Assembly (NCBI RefSeq): GCF_030409555.1
Contig: NZ_JAUFPU010000003.1
Location: 62,001 to 126,000, forward strand
Direction of reading: 5' to 3'
Length of the DNA stretch: 64,000 nucleotides
Origin: Chitinimonas viridis
Lineage (GTDB): Bacteria > Pseudomonadota > Gammaproteobacteria > Burkholderiales > Chitinimonadaceae
Position 1 is the first letter of the stretch. Every line of letters begins with the position of its first letter. The position numbers and the translations under genes were made by a program. The notes below the pieces were generated by a model. That model saw only the letters and a list, made by a program, of their open reading frames with translations, ran no database searches and was not told the origin of the DNA. Positions 56,609 through 64,000 of this stretch are shown piece after piece.

Positions 56609-58000
56609 ATGAAGATAGTTGTTCTGTGGACAGACTGGGTGGTGCTGCTGGTACTGCTGGGTACTCTGGCCTACGGCTGGAAGGTCATGCGCCAGCCACA
56701 CCTGGCAGTGACCTGGCGCAAGGCATTCAATACCGCCACCGGCACCTCGGCAGCCACGGTGCTGGCGGTCTTTCTGGTGATAGGCCTGCTCGACTCGCTG
56801 CACTACCGCCCGGCCATAGCGGGCAAGGCCGATGCCTATGCCACCGAGACGCGCTCGGTGCTGGACGATATCCTGCACCAGCAGCAAACGGGACGTGAAC
56901 GCAGCTACTCGGCGCCGCTGGCCTACCAGGGTTATGAGAAGGAGGCGACGGTGATAGACGGGCAGGCTACACGGGCCTACCTGCGCCTGCAGCATGGCGG
57001 CGCCCATCTGGACCAGCCCGAGCAGCAATGGGCCGCTGACGTGCTACTGCGCACCCTGGCAGGGGTAGGGCTGGGCCTGTTGGTGGCCGCTGCGGCCACG
57101 GCACTGGCCGTACTGCTGCTGGCGCGAAAGCGGCGCCAGGGCCTGGGGGTGGCCTGGCGCAGTTTGCGGCGTGGGCAGGTGGGATTCCCCCTGCGTGCGG
57201 TGTTGCTGACCCTGACGGTGCTGGCCGTGCTGGCCGGCGTCATGGCCATGCTGGCGACGGCCTACCATGTACTTGGCACCGACCGGGTGGGTAATGACCT
57301 GCTGTATGTGGTGCTCAAGAGCATACGTACGGCCCTAGTCATTGGCACCATGTCCACCCTGGTGACCATGCCCATTGCCGTAGGCCTGGGGATCTGCGCC
57401 GGCTATCTGCGGGGCTGGGTGGATGAGGCGATCCAGTATGTCTATACGGTGATCAATTCCATCCCCTATGTGCTGCTGATCGCGGCCGTGGTGTTGATAC
57501 TGATGGTGTTCATCGATAACCACCCGGACCTGTTCCCGACCTCGGCCGAGCGTACCGATGCACGCCTGTTCTTTCTCTGCATCATTCTGGGCATGACCAG
57601 CTGGACCGAGCTGTGCCGCTTGATACGGGGCGAGGTGATCAAGCTGCGCGAGGCCGAGTACATCCAGGCGGCGCAGGCGTTTGGGGTGGGCACGTGGCGG
57701 ATACTGTTGGTGCACCTGCTGCCCAATGTGATGCACCTGATCCTGATCAGCATGGTGATCAATTTCTCCGGTCTGGTGCTGGCCGAGGCGGTGCTGTCCT
57801 ATGTCGGAATCGGGGTGGACCCGTCCATGCAGAGCTTCGGTACCTTGATCAATACCGCCAGGCTGGAGCTGTCGCGCGAACCCACCATCTGGTGGACGCT
57901 GGCGACGGCCTTCACCTTCATGTTCTCGCTGGTGCTGTCGGCCAATCTGTTCTCCGATGCCATCCGCGATGCCTTCGATCCTCGCGCCACGCACAAGTAG
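56609..58000 (+). CDS. Peptide ABC transporter permease with long N-terminal extension (OppC/DppC-like)
   Basis: The 463 residues have a normal C-terminal permease core from about 230: GTDRVGNDLLYVVLKSIRTALVIG, EAA loop EAEYIQAAQAFGVGTWRILLVHLLPNVM (in pieces) and VLSYVGIGVDPSMQSFGTLI. Upstream is an unusual region of about 200 residues with two or three extra helices and a periplasmic stretch (about 65-145). DppC-type proteins are usually about 300 residues. The start follows the previous gene by ten bases. The extension may contact the membrane-anchored binding protein; that is inference. Confidence 0.9.
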   Translation: MKIVVLWTDWVVLLVLLGTLAYGWKVMRQPHLAVTWRKAFNTATGTSAATVLAVFLVIGLLDSLHYRPAIAGKADAYATETRSVLDDILHQQQTGRERSYSAPLAYQGYEKEATVIDGQATRAYLRLQHGGAHLDQPEQQWAADVLLRTLAGVGLGLLVAAAATALAVLLLARKRRQGLGVAWRSLRRGQVGFPLRAVLLTLTVLAVLAGVMAMLATAYHVLGTDRVGNDLLYVVLKSIRTALVIGTMSTLVTMPIAVGLGICAGYLRGWVDEAIQYVYTVINSIPYVLLIAAVVLILMVFIDNHPDLFPTSAERTDARLFFLCIILGMTSWTELCRLIRGEVIKLREAEYIQAAQAFGVGTWRILLVHLLPNVMHLILISMVINFSGLVLAEAVLSYVGIGVDPSMQSFGTLINTARLELSREPTIWWTLATAFTFMFSLVLSANLFSDAIRDAFDPRATHK

Positions 58001-58010
58001 GTCGTCCATC

Positions 58011-59873
58011 ATGCTGCAACTCGATCAACTCCGTACCGAGATCCACTCCAGCCAGGGCATCGTGGTGGCCGTCGATGGCGTCAGCCTTGCCATCCAGCCG
58101 GGCGAGACCTTTGCCCTGGTGGGGGAATCGGGCTCGGGCAAATCGGTGACGGCGCTGTCCATCAGCCGGCTGCTGCCCGACAACGCCTGCATTGCTGCCG
58201 GCGATGTGCGGCTGGACGATGCCAGCCTGGCCGACCTGCCGGAAAGCGAGATGCGGGCGTATCGCGGTGGCCGCATTGCCATGATCTTTCAGGAACCGGC
58301 TACCAGCCTCAATGCCGTGATGTCGGTGGGGCGGCAGTTGGTGGAGGCCATTACCACCCATACCGAGCTGCGGGGGGCCGCGGCCCGGGCCAAGGCGGTG
58401 GACTGGTTGAAGCGGGTAGGCATTGCCGAGCCGGAAAGGCGCATAGACAGCTACCCCTTCCAGCTGTCGGGTGGGCAGAAGCAGCGGGTGATGATTGCCA
58501 TGGCGCTGGCCACCGAGCCGGCGCTGCTGATTGCCGACGAACCGACCACGGCGCTGGATGTGACGGTGCAGAAGCAGATACTGGATCTGCTGCTGGACCT
58601 GCAGCGCGAGCGTGGCATGGCCATGCTGTTGATCACTCACGATCTGGGTGTGGTCTCGCAGGTGGCGGATCGCGTCGGCATCATGTATGCGGGCGAGCTG
58701 GTGGAGCTGGGCAGCAAGGCGGCGTTTTTCTCCAAGCCCCTGCACCCCTATGCCACCCGCTTGCTGGGCGCCTTGCCCGATGTGGACAAGCGCGGCCATC
58801 TGCTGGAGGCCATTGCTGGCAGTGTGCCGCCGCTCTATCAGGCGTTCGACGGCTGCCGGTTTGCCCCTCGCTGCTATTCGGCCACGGCCCGCTGCCGTGG
58901 CGAAATCCCGCCCATGTACGAAATGGGTGGCGGGCATGGTGTGCGCTGCTTTGCCTATGCGCCCGAAGCGGCCGTGCCCTTGGTGCTGCCGCCGCTGCGG
59001 GATATCGGCGCGGGCCGGGTGGCCAGGCAGTTAGGCGACAAGGCGCTGCTGGCGGTAGAAAACCTGAGGGTACGGTTTCCCATACGCTCGGGTTTGCTGC
59101 AGCGGGTCAGCGGCCATGTGGATGCCGTACACGAGGTATCGTTCTCGCTGCGGCCGGGTGAGACCCTGGCGCTGGTGGGGGAGTCGGGTTCGGGTAAGAC
59201 CACCACGGGCAAGGCCATATTGCAGCTGTTGCGCGGCACGGCTGTGGTCGATGGCCAGGCCATGCTGGGTGATATCGACCTGATGCGTGCCGGCAAGGCG
59301 GAGCTGATGCGCGCCCGGCGGCAGATGCAGATTATTTTCCAGGACCCATTCGGCTCGCTCAATCCGCGCATGCGGGTGGGCGAGATACTGGCCGAGGGCA
59401 TACAGTCGCTGCGGCCCGAGCTGGACCTGGCCGAGCGCCGCCGCCGGGTGGATGACTTGCTGGAGCAGGTCAGCCTGCCGCAGTCGGCGCTGACGCGTTT
59501 TCCGCATGAGTTCTCGGGCGGCCAGCGCCAGCGCATTGCCATCGCCCGTGCCCTGGCGGTGGAACCCAGCCTGATTGTCTGCGACGAGCCTACCTCGGCC
59601 CTGGATGTCTCGGTGCAGGCGCAGATACTCAACCTGCTGAAGGAGCTGCAGCAGCAGCTGGGGGTCGCCTATCTGTTCATTACCCACAATATCGGGGTGG
59701 TGGAATACCTGGCCGACCGGATTGCGGTGATGCAGGCTGGCCGCATCGTCGAGACCGGCGAGAGTGCCAGCCTGCTGACGGCACCCCAGCATGCCTATAC
59801 CCGTACTCTGCTGGCAGCAGTACCCAGGGTGGTGGTGGGCGAGGCCGATGCCGAGGTGCTGCTGCCGGCCTGA
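58011..59873 (+). CDS. Peptide ABC transporter ATPase, fused double nucleotide-binding protein (DppD-DppF/YejF type)
   Basis: The 620 residues hold two complete ATPase domains in tandem. The first has Walker A GESGSGKS, signature LSGGQKQRV, Walker B LLIADEPTTALD and the oligopeptide C-terminal domain with its Cys cluster (FAPRCYSATARCRGE, later GVRCFAYAP). The second has GESGSGKTT, FSGGQRQRI and LIVCDEPTSALD, and lacks a C-terminal Cys domain. Such fusions (as in YejF) serve both permeases. The ATG at 58011 is preferred to one at 57957. The stop TGA lies in an isolated family-B arm. Confidence 0.94.
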   Translation: MLQLDQLRTEIHSSQGIVVAVDGVSLAIQPGETFALVGESGSGKSVTALSISRLLPDNACIAAGDVRLDDASLADLPESEMRAYRGGRIAMIFQEPATSLNAVMSVGRQLVEAITTHTELRGAAARAKAVDWLKRVGIAEPERRIDSYPFQLSGGQKQRVMIAMALATEPALLIADEPTTALDVTVQKQILDLLLDLQRERGMAMLLITHDLGVVSQVADRVGIMYAGELVELGSKAAFFSKPLHPYATRLLGALPDVDKRGHLLEAIAGSVPPLYQAFDGCRFAPRCYSATARCRGEIPPMYEMGGGHGVRCFAYAPEAAVPLVLPPLRDIGAGRVARQLGDKALLAVENLRVRFPIRSGLLQRVSGHVDAVHEVSFSLRPGETLALVGESGSGKTTTGKAILQLLRGTAVVDGQAMLGDIDLMRAGKAELMRARRQMQIIFQDPFGSLNPRMRVGEILAEGIQSLRPELDLAERRRRVDDLLEQVSLPQSALTRFPHEFSGGQRQRIAIARALAVEPSLIVCDEPTSALDVSVQAQILNLLKELQQQLGVAYLFITHNIGVVEYLADRIAVMQAGRIVETGESASLLTAPQHAYTRTLLAAVPRVVVGEADAEVLLPA

Positions 59874-59885
59874 ACAGGCTCTTAG
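59871..59885. repeat. Isolated arm of repeat family B at the ATPase stop codon
   Basis: TGAACAGGCTCTTAG starts with the stop codon of the ABC ATPase gene and is the exact reverse complement of CTAAGAGCCTGTTCA at 59944-59958, the outer edge of the large family-B palindrome. It can pair with that edge or represent an older partial insertion. Confidence 0.7.
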
Positions 59886-59946
59886 ACCGGCCATCGCCGG
59901 AATGCCTGAGGCGCCGTGGCTTGCATAAGCTAAAGGGAGTGTCCTA

Positions 59947-60119
59947 AGAGCCTGTTCAAAGTCTTTTCGCCGCGCGCCAGCCCTTCGGGTTCGCGGCCTT
60001 GCCGGCGAATGGCGGCGTTGCAAGCCGCTGACGGTACCCGTACCGCTGCGCGGCTTGCGCCTTGCCCTTCATCCGGCAAGGTTGCGAACGACGCGGCGAA
60101 AAGACTTTGAACAGGCTCT
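59947..60119. repeat. Large palindromic repeat of family B
   Basis: Perfect 28-bp inverted arms lie at 59947-59974 (AGAGCCTGTTCAAAGTCTTT then TCGCCGCG) and 60092-60119. Between them are nested pairs CCTTGCCGG/CCGGCAAGG and CAAGCCGC/GCGGCTTG around GGTACCCGTACC. The whole 173 bp can fold into a long branched hairpin. The arms match the short copy at 10144-10204. It has no coding capacity and fills most of the 338-bp gap between the transporter and the next gene. Confidence 0.88.
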
Positions 60120-60211
60120 AAGCGCATATCCTGGCCAGCTGTGGCGTTGCTCGCTGGCAGGCGGGCGCTTTAGGACGCCTTCCCGTCGCGTTGCCATCCA
60201 AGGAGACTGCC

Positions 60212-60910
60212 GTGCACCGATTGCTGATCTGCCTGTTGTTGGCCTGTTGCACCCTGTTGTTGCGCGCCGAGCAGGTGCTGACCGGTAGCTGGGGTGGCGA
60301 GGTGGCGGGACAGGCGGTAAGCCTGAGCCTGAACGGCAAGGGGGGCGGCAGCCTGGATGGCAAGCCCATACGCTACCAGGTGATGGGTGGTCTGCTGCTG
60401 ATTGAAGAAGACGGCGAGGTGACGCCGTATCAGTTCCGGCTGCAGGGTGGCCAGTTGCTGATTGCCGGTGGGGATATACCGGGCGTGCTGAGCATGATAC
60501 GGGTCAAACCGGGGCAGAAGCCGCCACGTGGCAATGCCACCCAGGCCCAGGCCGGTGGCTTGCGGCAGGAGCTGGTGGGCAGCTGGTGCCTGGTGCGCAA
60601 CTTCAGCGCCAGTGGCGGAGGTGGTTCGCAAAGCTCGACCTGCTTTGAGCTGCGGCCCGATGGCAGTTACAGCTATAGCAGCGAGCGCAGCATGGATGCC
60701 TACGGCGGCGGCATGTGGGGCGGTACCAGCTCAAGCAGCAGCGACAGTGGCCGTTGGACGGCCACCGGCAATAGCCTGACGGCGCACTCCCACAAGGGCG
60801 GCAGCACCACCTACCCGCTGGAAAAGCGCAACCACCCCAGGAACAACGACCCCATGCTGTGCCTGGACGGCGACTGCTATGTGACGCAGTGGCAGCGTGC
60901 ATCGTGGTAG
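60212..60910 (+). CDS. Secreted protein with two GSW-type beta modules, unknown function
   Basis: The product has 232 residues from a GTG at 60212 preceded by AAGGAGA. A signal peptide (LLICLLLACCTLLLRA) is followed by two beta-rich modules that each begin with a Gly-Ser-Trp motif: LTGSWGGEVAGQAVSLSL and LVGSWCLVRNFSASGG. A Gly/Ser-rich stretch (GGGMWGGTSSSSSDSG) interrupts the second. Three cysteines in the second module could form a disulfide. The modules resemble lipocalin-like or DUF-type small beta barrels, but no family was recognised. It stands alone after the large repeat. Confidence 0.68.
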   Translation: MHRLLICLLLACCTLLLRAEQVLTGSWGGEVAGQAVSLSLNGKGGGSLDGKPIRYQVMGGLLLIEEDGEVTPYQFRLQGGQLLIAGGDIPGVLSMIRVKPGQKPPRGNATQAQAGGLRQELVGSWCLVRNFSASGGGGSQSSTCFELRPDGSYSYSSERSMDAYGGGMWGGTSSSSSDSGRWTATGNSLTAHSHKGGSTTYPLEKRNHPRNNDPMLCLDGDCYVTQWQRASW

Positions 60911-60956
60911 GGCGCATCCTGGTGACGGTGCGCGGTGGCCGCCCATCGAGCCAGTA

Positions 60957-61367
60957 TCAGTGCCTGCTGGCCAGGTTGTTGATATAGCGTATGCCCAGCA
61001 GCCTCAGCACCAGGTCGCGGAAGGCCTTGCCCAGGGGGTAGGCGATCCTGGCGCCCAGGCGGTGGCTGAAGACATGGTAGTTGAGCCGGTTGAACAGGCC
61101 GGAAGGCGTGCTGAGCAGGGTGAGCATATGGATGGCGTCGGCACCGTAATAGACGACATCCTTGAACTTGAGCACCATGCCCTGATCGATATCAAGCCCG
61201 GCCGCCGTGATTTCGTCCATCAGCTCGCCAGGCTGGCGGGCGTCGACCAAATGTAAGGTGCCGACGGCCTCGCGGATTCGGATATAGCGGCAGTAAACCG
61301 TGCATACCGGGCACTCCCCGTCGTACACCAACCATGCGTCCTGATGCTTGTTGTCTGCGGTTTTCAT
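60957..61367 (-). CDS. DCC-family thiol-disulfide oxidoreductase-like protein (DUF393)
   Basis: The 136-residue protein starts with the family hallmark WLVYDGECPVCTVYCRYIRIRE (in pieces), with a CxxC pair at Cys19 and Cys22. It continues with LHLVDARQPG, a thioredoxin-like strand, YYGADAIHMLTLL and a C-terminal hydrophobic helix pair before LLGIRYINNLASRH. The DCC name comes from the conserved Asp-x-x-CxxC. The substrate is unknown. It is divergent from the methyltransferase gene across a palindromic site. Confidence 0.87.
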   Translation of the reverse strand: MKTADNKHQDAWLVYDGECPVCTVYCRYIRIREAVGTLHLVDARQPGELMDEITAAGLDIDQGMVLKFKDVVYYGADAIHMLTLLSTPSGLFNRLNYHVFSHRLGARIAYPLGKAFRDLVLRLLGIRYINNLASRH

Positions 61368-61419
61368 GGCGCTGCTCCCGGTATGATGCTTGCGGATTGA
61401 ATGGTGGCATTGTATGCTG

Positions 61420-61443
61420 TTATTTAACTAATTAGCTAAATAA
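61420..61443. promoter_or_regulatory. 24-bp AT-rich near-perfect palindrome in a divergent promoter
   Basis: TTATTTAACTAA and TTAGCTAAATAA form a dyad with a single mismatched base pair (two bases), in a GC-rich genome, about 53 bp upstream of the DCC gene and 58 bp upstream of the methyltransferase gene. Size and symmetry fit an operator for a TetR/MarR-type dimer that could control both genes. Confidence 0.6.
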
Positions 61444-61501
61444 ATTTATCGAGGTGGTACCGCCAAACCGGGTGCTAGCCTGCGGTTGCCAAGGAGCTGC
61501 C

Positions 61502-62293
61502 ATGCCTGTTATCAACAACGCCATCTATGACCACGTTGCGCACACCTGGTGGGACGAGGATGGATTTATGTCACTGCTGCGTACTGCCATCAATCCTCCC
61601 CGATTTGCCTATTTTGAGCAGGCCTTGACGGGCGTGCTGAAGCGCCAGCCGGCGGGCTTGACGGTGCTGGATGTCGGCTGTGGCGGGGGGCTGCTGTCGG
61701 AGCGGTTTGCCGCGCTGGGCTGCCAGGTAACCGGGCTGGATCGTGCGGCGGCTGGCCTGGCGGCGGCCAGGGCCCATGCCGAGGCCAGCGGCCTGCGTAT
61801 TGACTACCAGCAAGGCAGTGCCGAGCAACTACCGTTTGCAGACCAGCAGTTCGATGTCGTTTGCTGTTGCGATGTGCTGGAGCATGTGGATGACGTGGAT
61901 GCCGTGTTGGCAGAGATAGCCAGGGTGCTCAAGCCGGGTGGGGTGTTCTTCTTTGACACCATCAACCGTACCCTGCGCAGCAAGCTGCTGGCCATCAAGC
62001 TGGCGCAGGATTGGGCGCTGACGCGGCTGATGCCGGCCGATGTCCATGTCTGGCACCAGTTTATCCGGCCGCAAGAGTTGCAGCAGGGAATGGCCAGGCA
62101 CGGCTTGGGCCAGGTGGTGATGGCCGGCCTGTCGCCGGTAGGCAATCCCTTGCGGCCCTTGTGGGGGCTGCTGCTGCACAAGCTGGGGAGACTAAGTTTT
62201 GCCGGCCTGGGCGAGCGCATACGACTGGGGGCGACGCGGGATATGTCGGTCTCGTACATGGGCTATGCCTTGCGGGAACCAATCGCTGGCTGA
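61502..62293 (+). CDS. UbiG-like class I SAM-dependent methyltransferase
   Basis: The 263 residues start MPVINNAIYDHVAHTWWDED; the HTWWDEDGFMSLL segment resembles the UbiG N-terminus (WWD-x-G). The SAM loop is VLDVGCGGGLLSE (about 53-66), followed by GLDRAAAGLAAAR, GSAEQLPFADQQFDVVCC and VLKPGGVFFFDTINRT. In contrast to UbiG the C-terminal part is longer and ends in SVSYMGYAL. It is probably a UbiG-like paralogue and not the ubiquinone enzyme itself. AAGGAG at 61491-61496 and the ATG at 61502 set the start. Confidence 0.85.
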   Translation: MPVINNAIYDHVAHTWWDEDGFMSLLRTAINPPRFAYFEQALTGVLKRQPAGLTVLDVGCGGGLLSERFAALGCQVTGLDRAAAGLAAARAHAEASGLRIDYQQGSAEQLPFADQQFDVVCCCDVLEHVDDVDAVLAEIARVLKPGGVFFFDTINRTLRSKLLAIKLAQDWALTRLMPADVHVWHQFIRPQELQQGMARHGLGQVVMAGLSPVGNPLRPLWGLLLHKLGRLSFAGLGERIRLGATRDMSVSYMGYALREPIAG

Positions 62294-62397
62294 GAGGTTG
62301 TAGGCCGTGCTGCAGCACGCGGGCGCGACCGACGGCGCGGCCCACGGGCGCATGCTATACAGCATGAACGAGGATTGCGTCCTGATTGCCGGCCACC

Positions 62398-63159
62398 ATG
62401 TTGCTGCGTGCCTTGCTGCTCACCTGCCTGCTTCAAGCTGTTTGCCTGGGCGCACCATGCAGCAAGGTACTGCGCGTGCCATTCGAGAGCTGGCCGCCGT
62501 ATTCCTATCTGGACGCTGGCGGCAAACCGGTGGGTTTTGAGATAGACATGCTGAATGCCATCGCCAGGGCGGCGGGCTGCAAAGTGTCTTGGGTGCAAGA
62601 CCTGCCGCGCAAGCGGCGCTGGCTGTACTTTACCCAGGGCGAGCTGGACGTGCTGCTGGCTGCCTCCGACAACGGATTGGCCTCGCACAACGCTGTCGCC
62701 ATGTTTACCCGCCCCTATCGACCGGAAATCATTGCGGCCTTTGTGCTGGATGACCGACGGGCGCGCCCGCATGTGGGCTCACTGCAGGCGATGCTGGCCC
62801 ATCGCGTACCCCTGGTGACCCAGACCGGGAGCGATGGCGGCTACCCCTTGGCGGCGCAGTTTCTGGCGGCGGGCCTGGTGACGCGGTATGAGGAGTACCG
62901 CAAAGGGGTACAGCTGCTGCAACTGCGGCGGGGCGAAGTGCTGATAGGCGACCAATGGGCGGTACAGCATGCCGCCACCGAGCAGGGCGTGCCCATCCGG
63001 CGGCTGGACATCGCGATTGCCAGGGGCGAGGTGGCCTATATGCTCAACCGCAAGACACTGACGCAGGCTGACCTGAACACCATCAACGAGGCGATTGTGC
63101 AACTGGGCCGCAATGGCACGCTGGAGCGTATTCGGCGGCGCTGGTTGGTTGGGCAGTAG
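62398..63159 (+). CDS. Periplasmic solute-binding protein, SBP_bac_3 type (second copy)
   Basis: The 253 residues start MLLRALLLTCLLQAVCLGAPC, a signal peptide very like that of the protein at 51794. The family-3 fold then shows LRVPFESWPPYSYLDAGGKP, VGFEIDMLNAIARAAGCKV, GELDVLLAASDNG, QLLQLRRGEVLIGDQWAV (in pieces) and NEAIVQLGRNGTLERIRRRWL (in pieces). Two Cys follow the signal. No transporter partners are adjacent. The ATG at 62398 is chosen over a TTG at 62386. Confidence 0.82.
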   Translation: MLLRALLLTCLLQAVCLGAPCSKVLRVPFESWPPYSYLDAGGKPVGFEIDMLNAIARAAGCKVSWVQDLPRKRRWLYFTQGELDVLLAASDNGLASHNAVAMFTRPYRPEIIAAFVLDDRRARPHVGSLQAMLAHRVPLVTQTGSDGGYPLAAQFLAAGLVTRYEEYRKGVQLLQLRRGEVLIGDQWAVQHAATEQGVPIRRLDIAIARGEVAYMLNRKTLTQADLNTINEAIVQLGRNGTLERIRRRWLVGQ

Positions 63160-63197
63160 TAAGCCTTGGTCGGTGAGGAGCGTTTGCTTGGGTGAGC

Positions 63198-64000
63198 TCA
63201 TGCTTGCTCTGACTCAAAAGCGGCCAGCAGGCCGTCGAAAATGGCGAAACTGGCTGTGAGAAGCAAGTTGTCATCGCTCAGACGGCTCCGCAGGCCGGTC
63301 AAGACTTGTTCAACACCCGCCGCTTCGGGTACTGATGTGCCACCAACATCGAGGTAATGGACCAAGGCAGCCATCCTGCGCATTGCTGGGCTATCAAGGC
63401 CGAAGCTGGCACATAGGGTTTCGAACGTCACACGAGAGCCGGTATGACTGAAGCGGGCGCCGTCGAAATCAAATCCAAGCGCATCGCTGGGGCAGTCTGC
63501 AGGTGTGGCCAACCAAAGGAAATGGGCTGCAGGATCGATGAAGCGCTGGATTAACCAAGCGCTCGCGAGTCGGTCCGCCCAAGGGCGTTTTCGGGTTGCC
63601 CAGCGCCGACCTTGAAAGTCGGCAATTTCGAGTCGGGGCAATGCCATCTCGATGGCTTGTGGCTCGCCTGGGTGGCGTAGCTGGCGAAGAAGCTGGTCTA
63701 GCTCAGCCTGTGCTGCCAAAACCTGCTGTTTCCCCTCGCCGGGGAAGAAGTCGATCGTGGTCAAGGCATCGACCTGTTTGCGCAAACGCCTAGCCTTTTT
63801 GACGGATTCGTCGGCACTGGCCAGCGTCAGACCGGCTCTCAGGTGGGAAATCTCAGCTAGCAGCGCTGTGTACTCCAAAGATCGATCGAAGAGCCCAGGA
63901 AATCCTTCCGTGTCGCTGCCCGAAACCTCTAGCAAGTAGGCCGTGCCTTCATTCTGGCGAACATCCTCGGCAACGGCGCTGAGTGCGCCAAGACATTCGT
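63198..64000 (-). CDS. chrB: ChrB-like chromate-resistance protein (start lies right of the window)
   Basis: The frame is open to the window edge, with residues ECLGALSAVAEDVRQNEGTA at the cut end, so the N-terminus is missing. The visible 266 residues have an N-terminal helical ChrB_N-type part (GFPGLFDRSLEYTALLAEI, then KKARRLRKQVDALTTIDFFP). A C-terminal ChrB domain follows, with WATRKRPWADRLASAWLIQRFIDPAAHFLWL (in pieces) and GFDFDGARFSHTGSRVTFETLCASFGL (in pieces), ending in FDGLLAAFESEQA. ChrB acts with the ChrA chromate exporter. Whether chrA is next lies outside the window. Confidence 0.85.
   Translation of the reverse strand, partial: ECLGALSAVAEDVRQNEGTAYLLEVSGSDTEGFPGLFDRSLEYTALLAEISHLRAGLTLASADESVKKARRLRKQVDALTTIDFFPGEGKQQVLAAQAELDQLLRQLRHPGEPQAIEMALPRLEIADFQGRRWATRKRPWADRLASAWLIQRFIDPAAHFLWLATPADCPSDALGFDFDGARFSHTGSRVTFETLCASFGLDSPAMRRMAALVHYLDVGGTSVPEAAGVEQVLTGLRSRLSDDNLLLTASFAIFDGLLAAFESEQA

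Overview
The window is about 64 kb of high-GC, gene-dense chromosome from a Gram-negative bacterium, most likely a betaproteobacterium close to Neisseriales/Burkholderiales. Signs are the blocks ybeY-corC-lnt, gmk-rpoZ-relA/spoT, birA-coaX-SPOR, psd-pssA-leuA, ilvI-ilvH-ilvC and rdgB-small protein-hemW, the sigma factor-DUF3619-DUF3106-RDD set, and a type IV pilus minor-pilin operon ending in pilY1. Both ends cut a gene (ybeY on the left, a ChrB-like protein on the right). No tRNA, rRNA, CRISPR array, prophage or complete insertion sequence was seen.

Layout. 0-3.5 kb: ybeY (partial), a small unknown protein, a YaeR-type VOC protein, corC and lnt. 3.5-5.5 kb (minus): a PP2C phosphatase and Ser/Thr kinase pair. 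5.6-10.1 kb: yicC, gmk, rpoZ and a bifunctional (p)ppGpp enzyme. 10.2-14.4 kb: thiS, thiG, a DUF817 membrane protein, trmB and a sugar-dehydrogenase-like lipoprotein. 14.4-17.8 kb (minus): quinone reductase, DUF2069, birA, coaX and a SPOR protein in an overlapping operon. 17.9-22.2 kb: a YihY-family membrane protein, a PilZ-like protein and bioA. 22.5-24.7 kb: groES-groEL behind a sigma-32-like promoter and a CIRCE operator. 24.7-28.4 kb: psd (minus), pssA, a leucine-rich leader peptide with attenuator, and leuA. 28.4-39.2 kb: a large Ig-repeat lipoprotein (minus) divergent from a pilin, fimT, pilV, pilW, pilX, pilY1 operon. 39.4-43.8 kb (minus): a DUF4261-like protein and ilvI-ilvH-ilvC. 44.3-46.2 kb: an ECF-type sigma factor with its conserved followers. 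46.3-53.2 kb: rph, a membrane protein, dusA, a retropepsin-like protease, a membrane protein, rdgB, a small protein, hemW, a solute-binding protein and ridA. 53.3-59.9 kb: a four-gene peptide ABC transporter. 59.9-64 kb: a large palindromic repeat, a secreted two-module protein, a DCC thioredoxin-like protein, a UbiG-like methyltransferase, a second solute-binding protein and chrB.

The most notable signals outside ordinary genes are: (1) a 27-residue leuA leader peptide with a CTG-CTA-CTA-CTA leucine run, followed by a strong terminator, which is classical attenuation; (2) two families of palindromic repeats, A (about 110-130 bp, MITE-like, with a 33-bp internal-deletion form) and B (57-173 bp hairpins with conserved arms, plus isolated arms), which sit preferentially at gene 3' ends and overlap stop codons; (3) the Ig-repeat lipoprotein facing the minor pilin operon, and a low-GC insertion inside the von Willebrand domain of PilY1; (4) a 24-bp AT-rich palindrome between the DCC protein and the methyltransferase.
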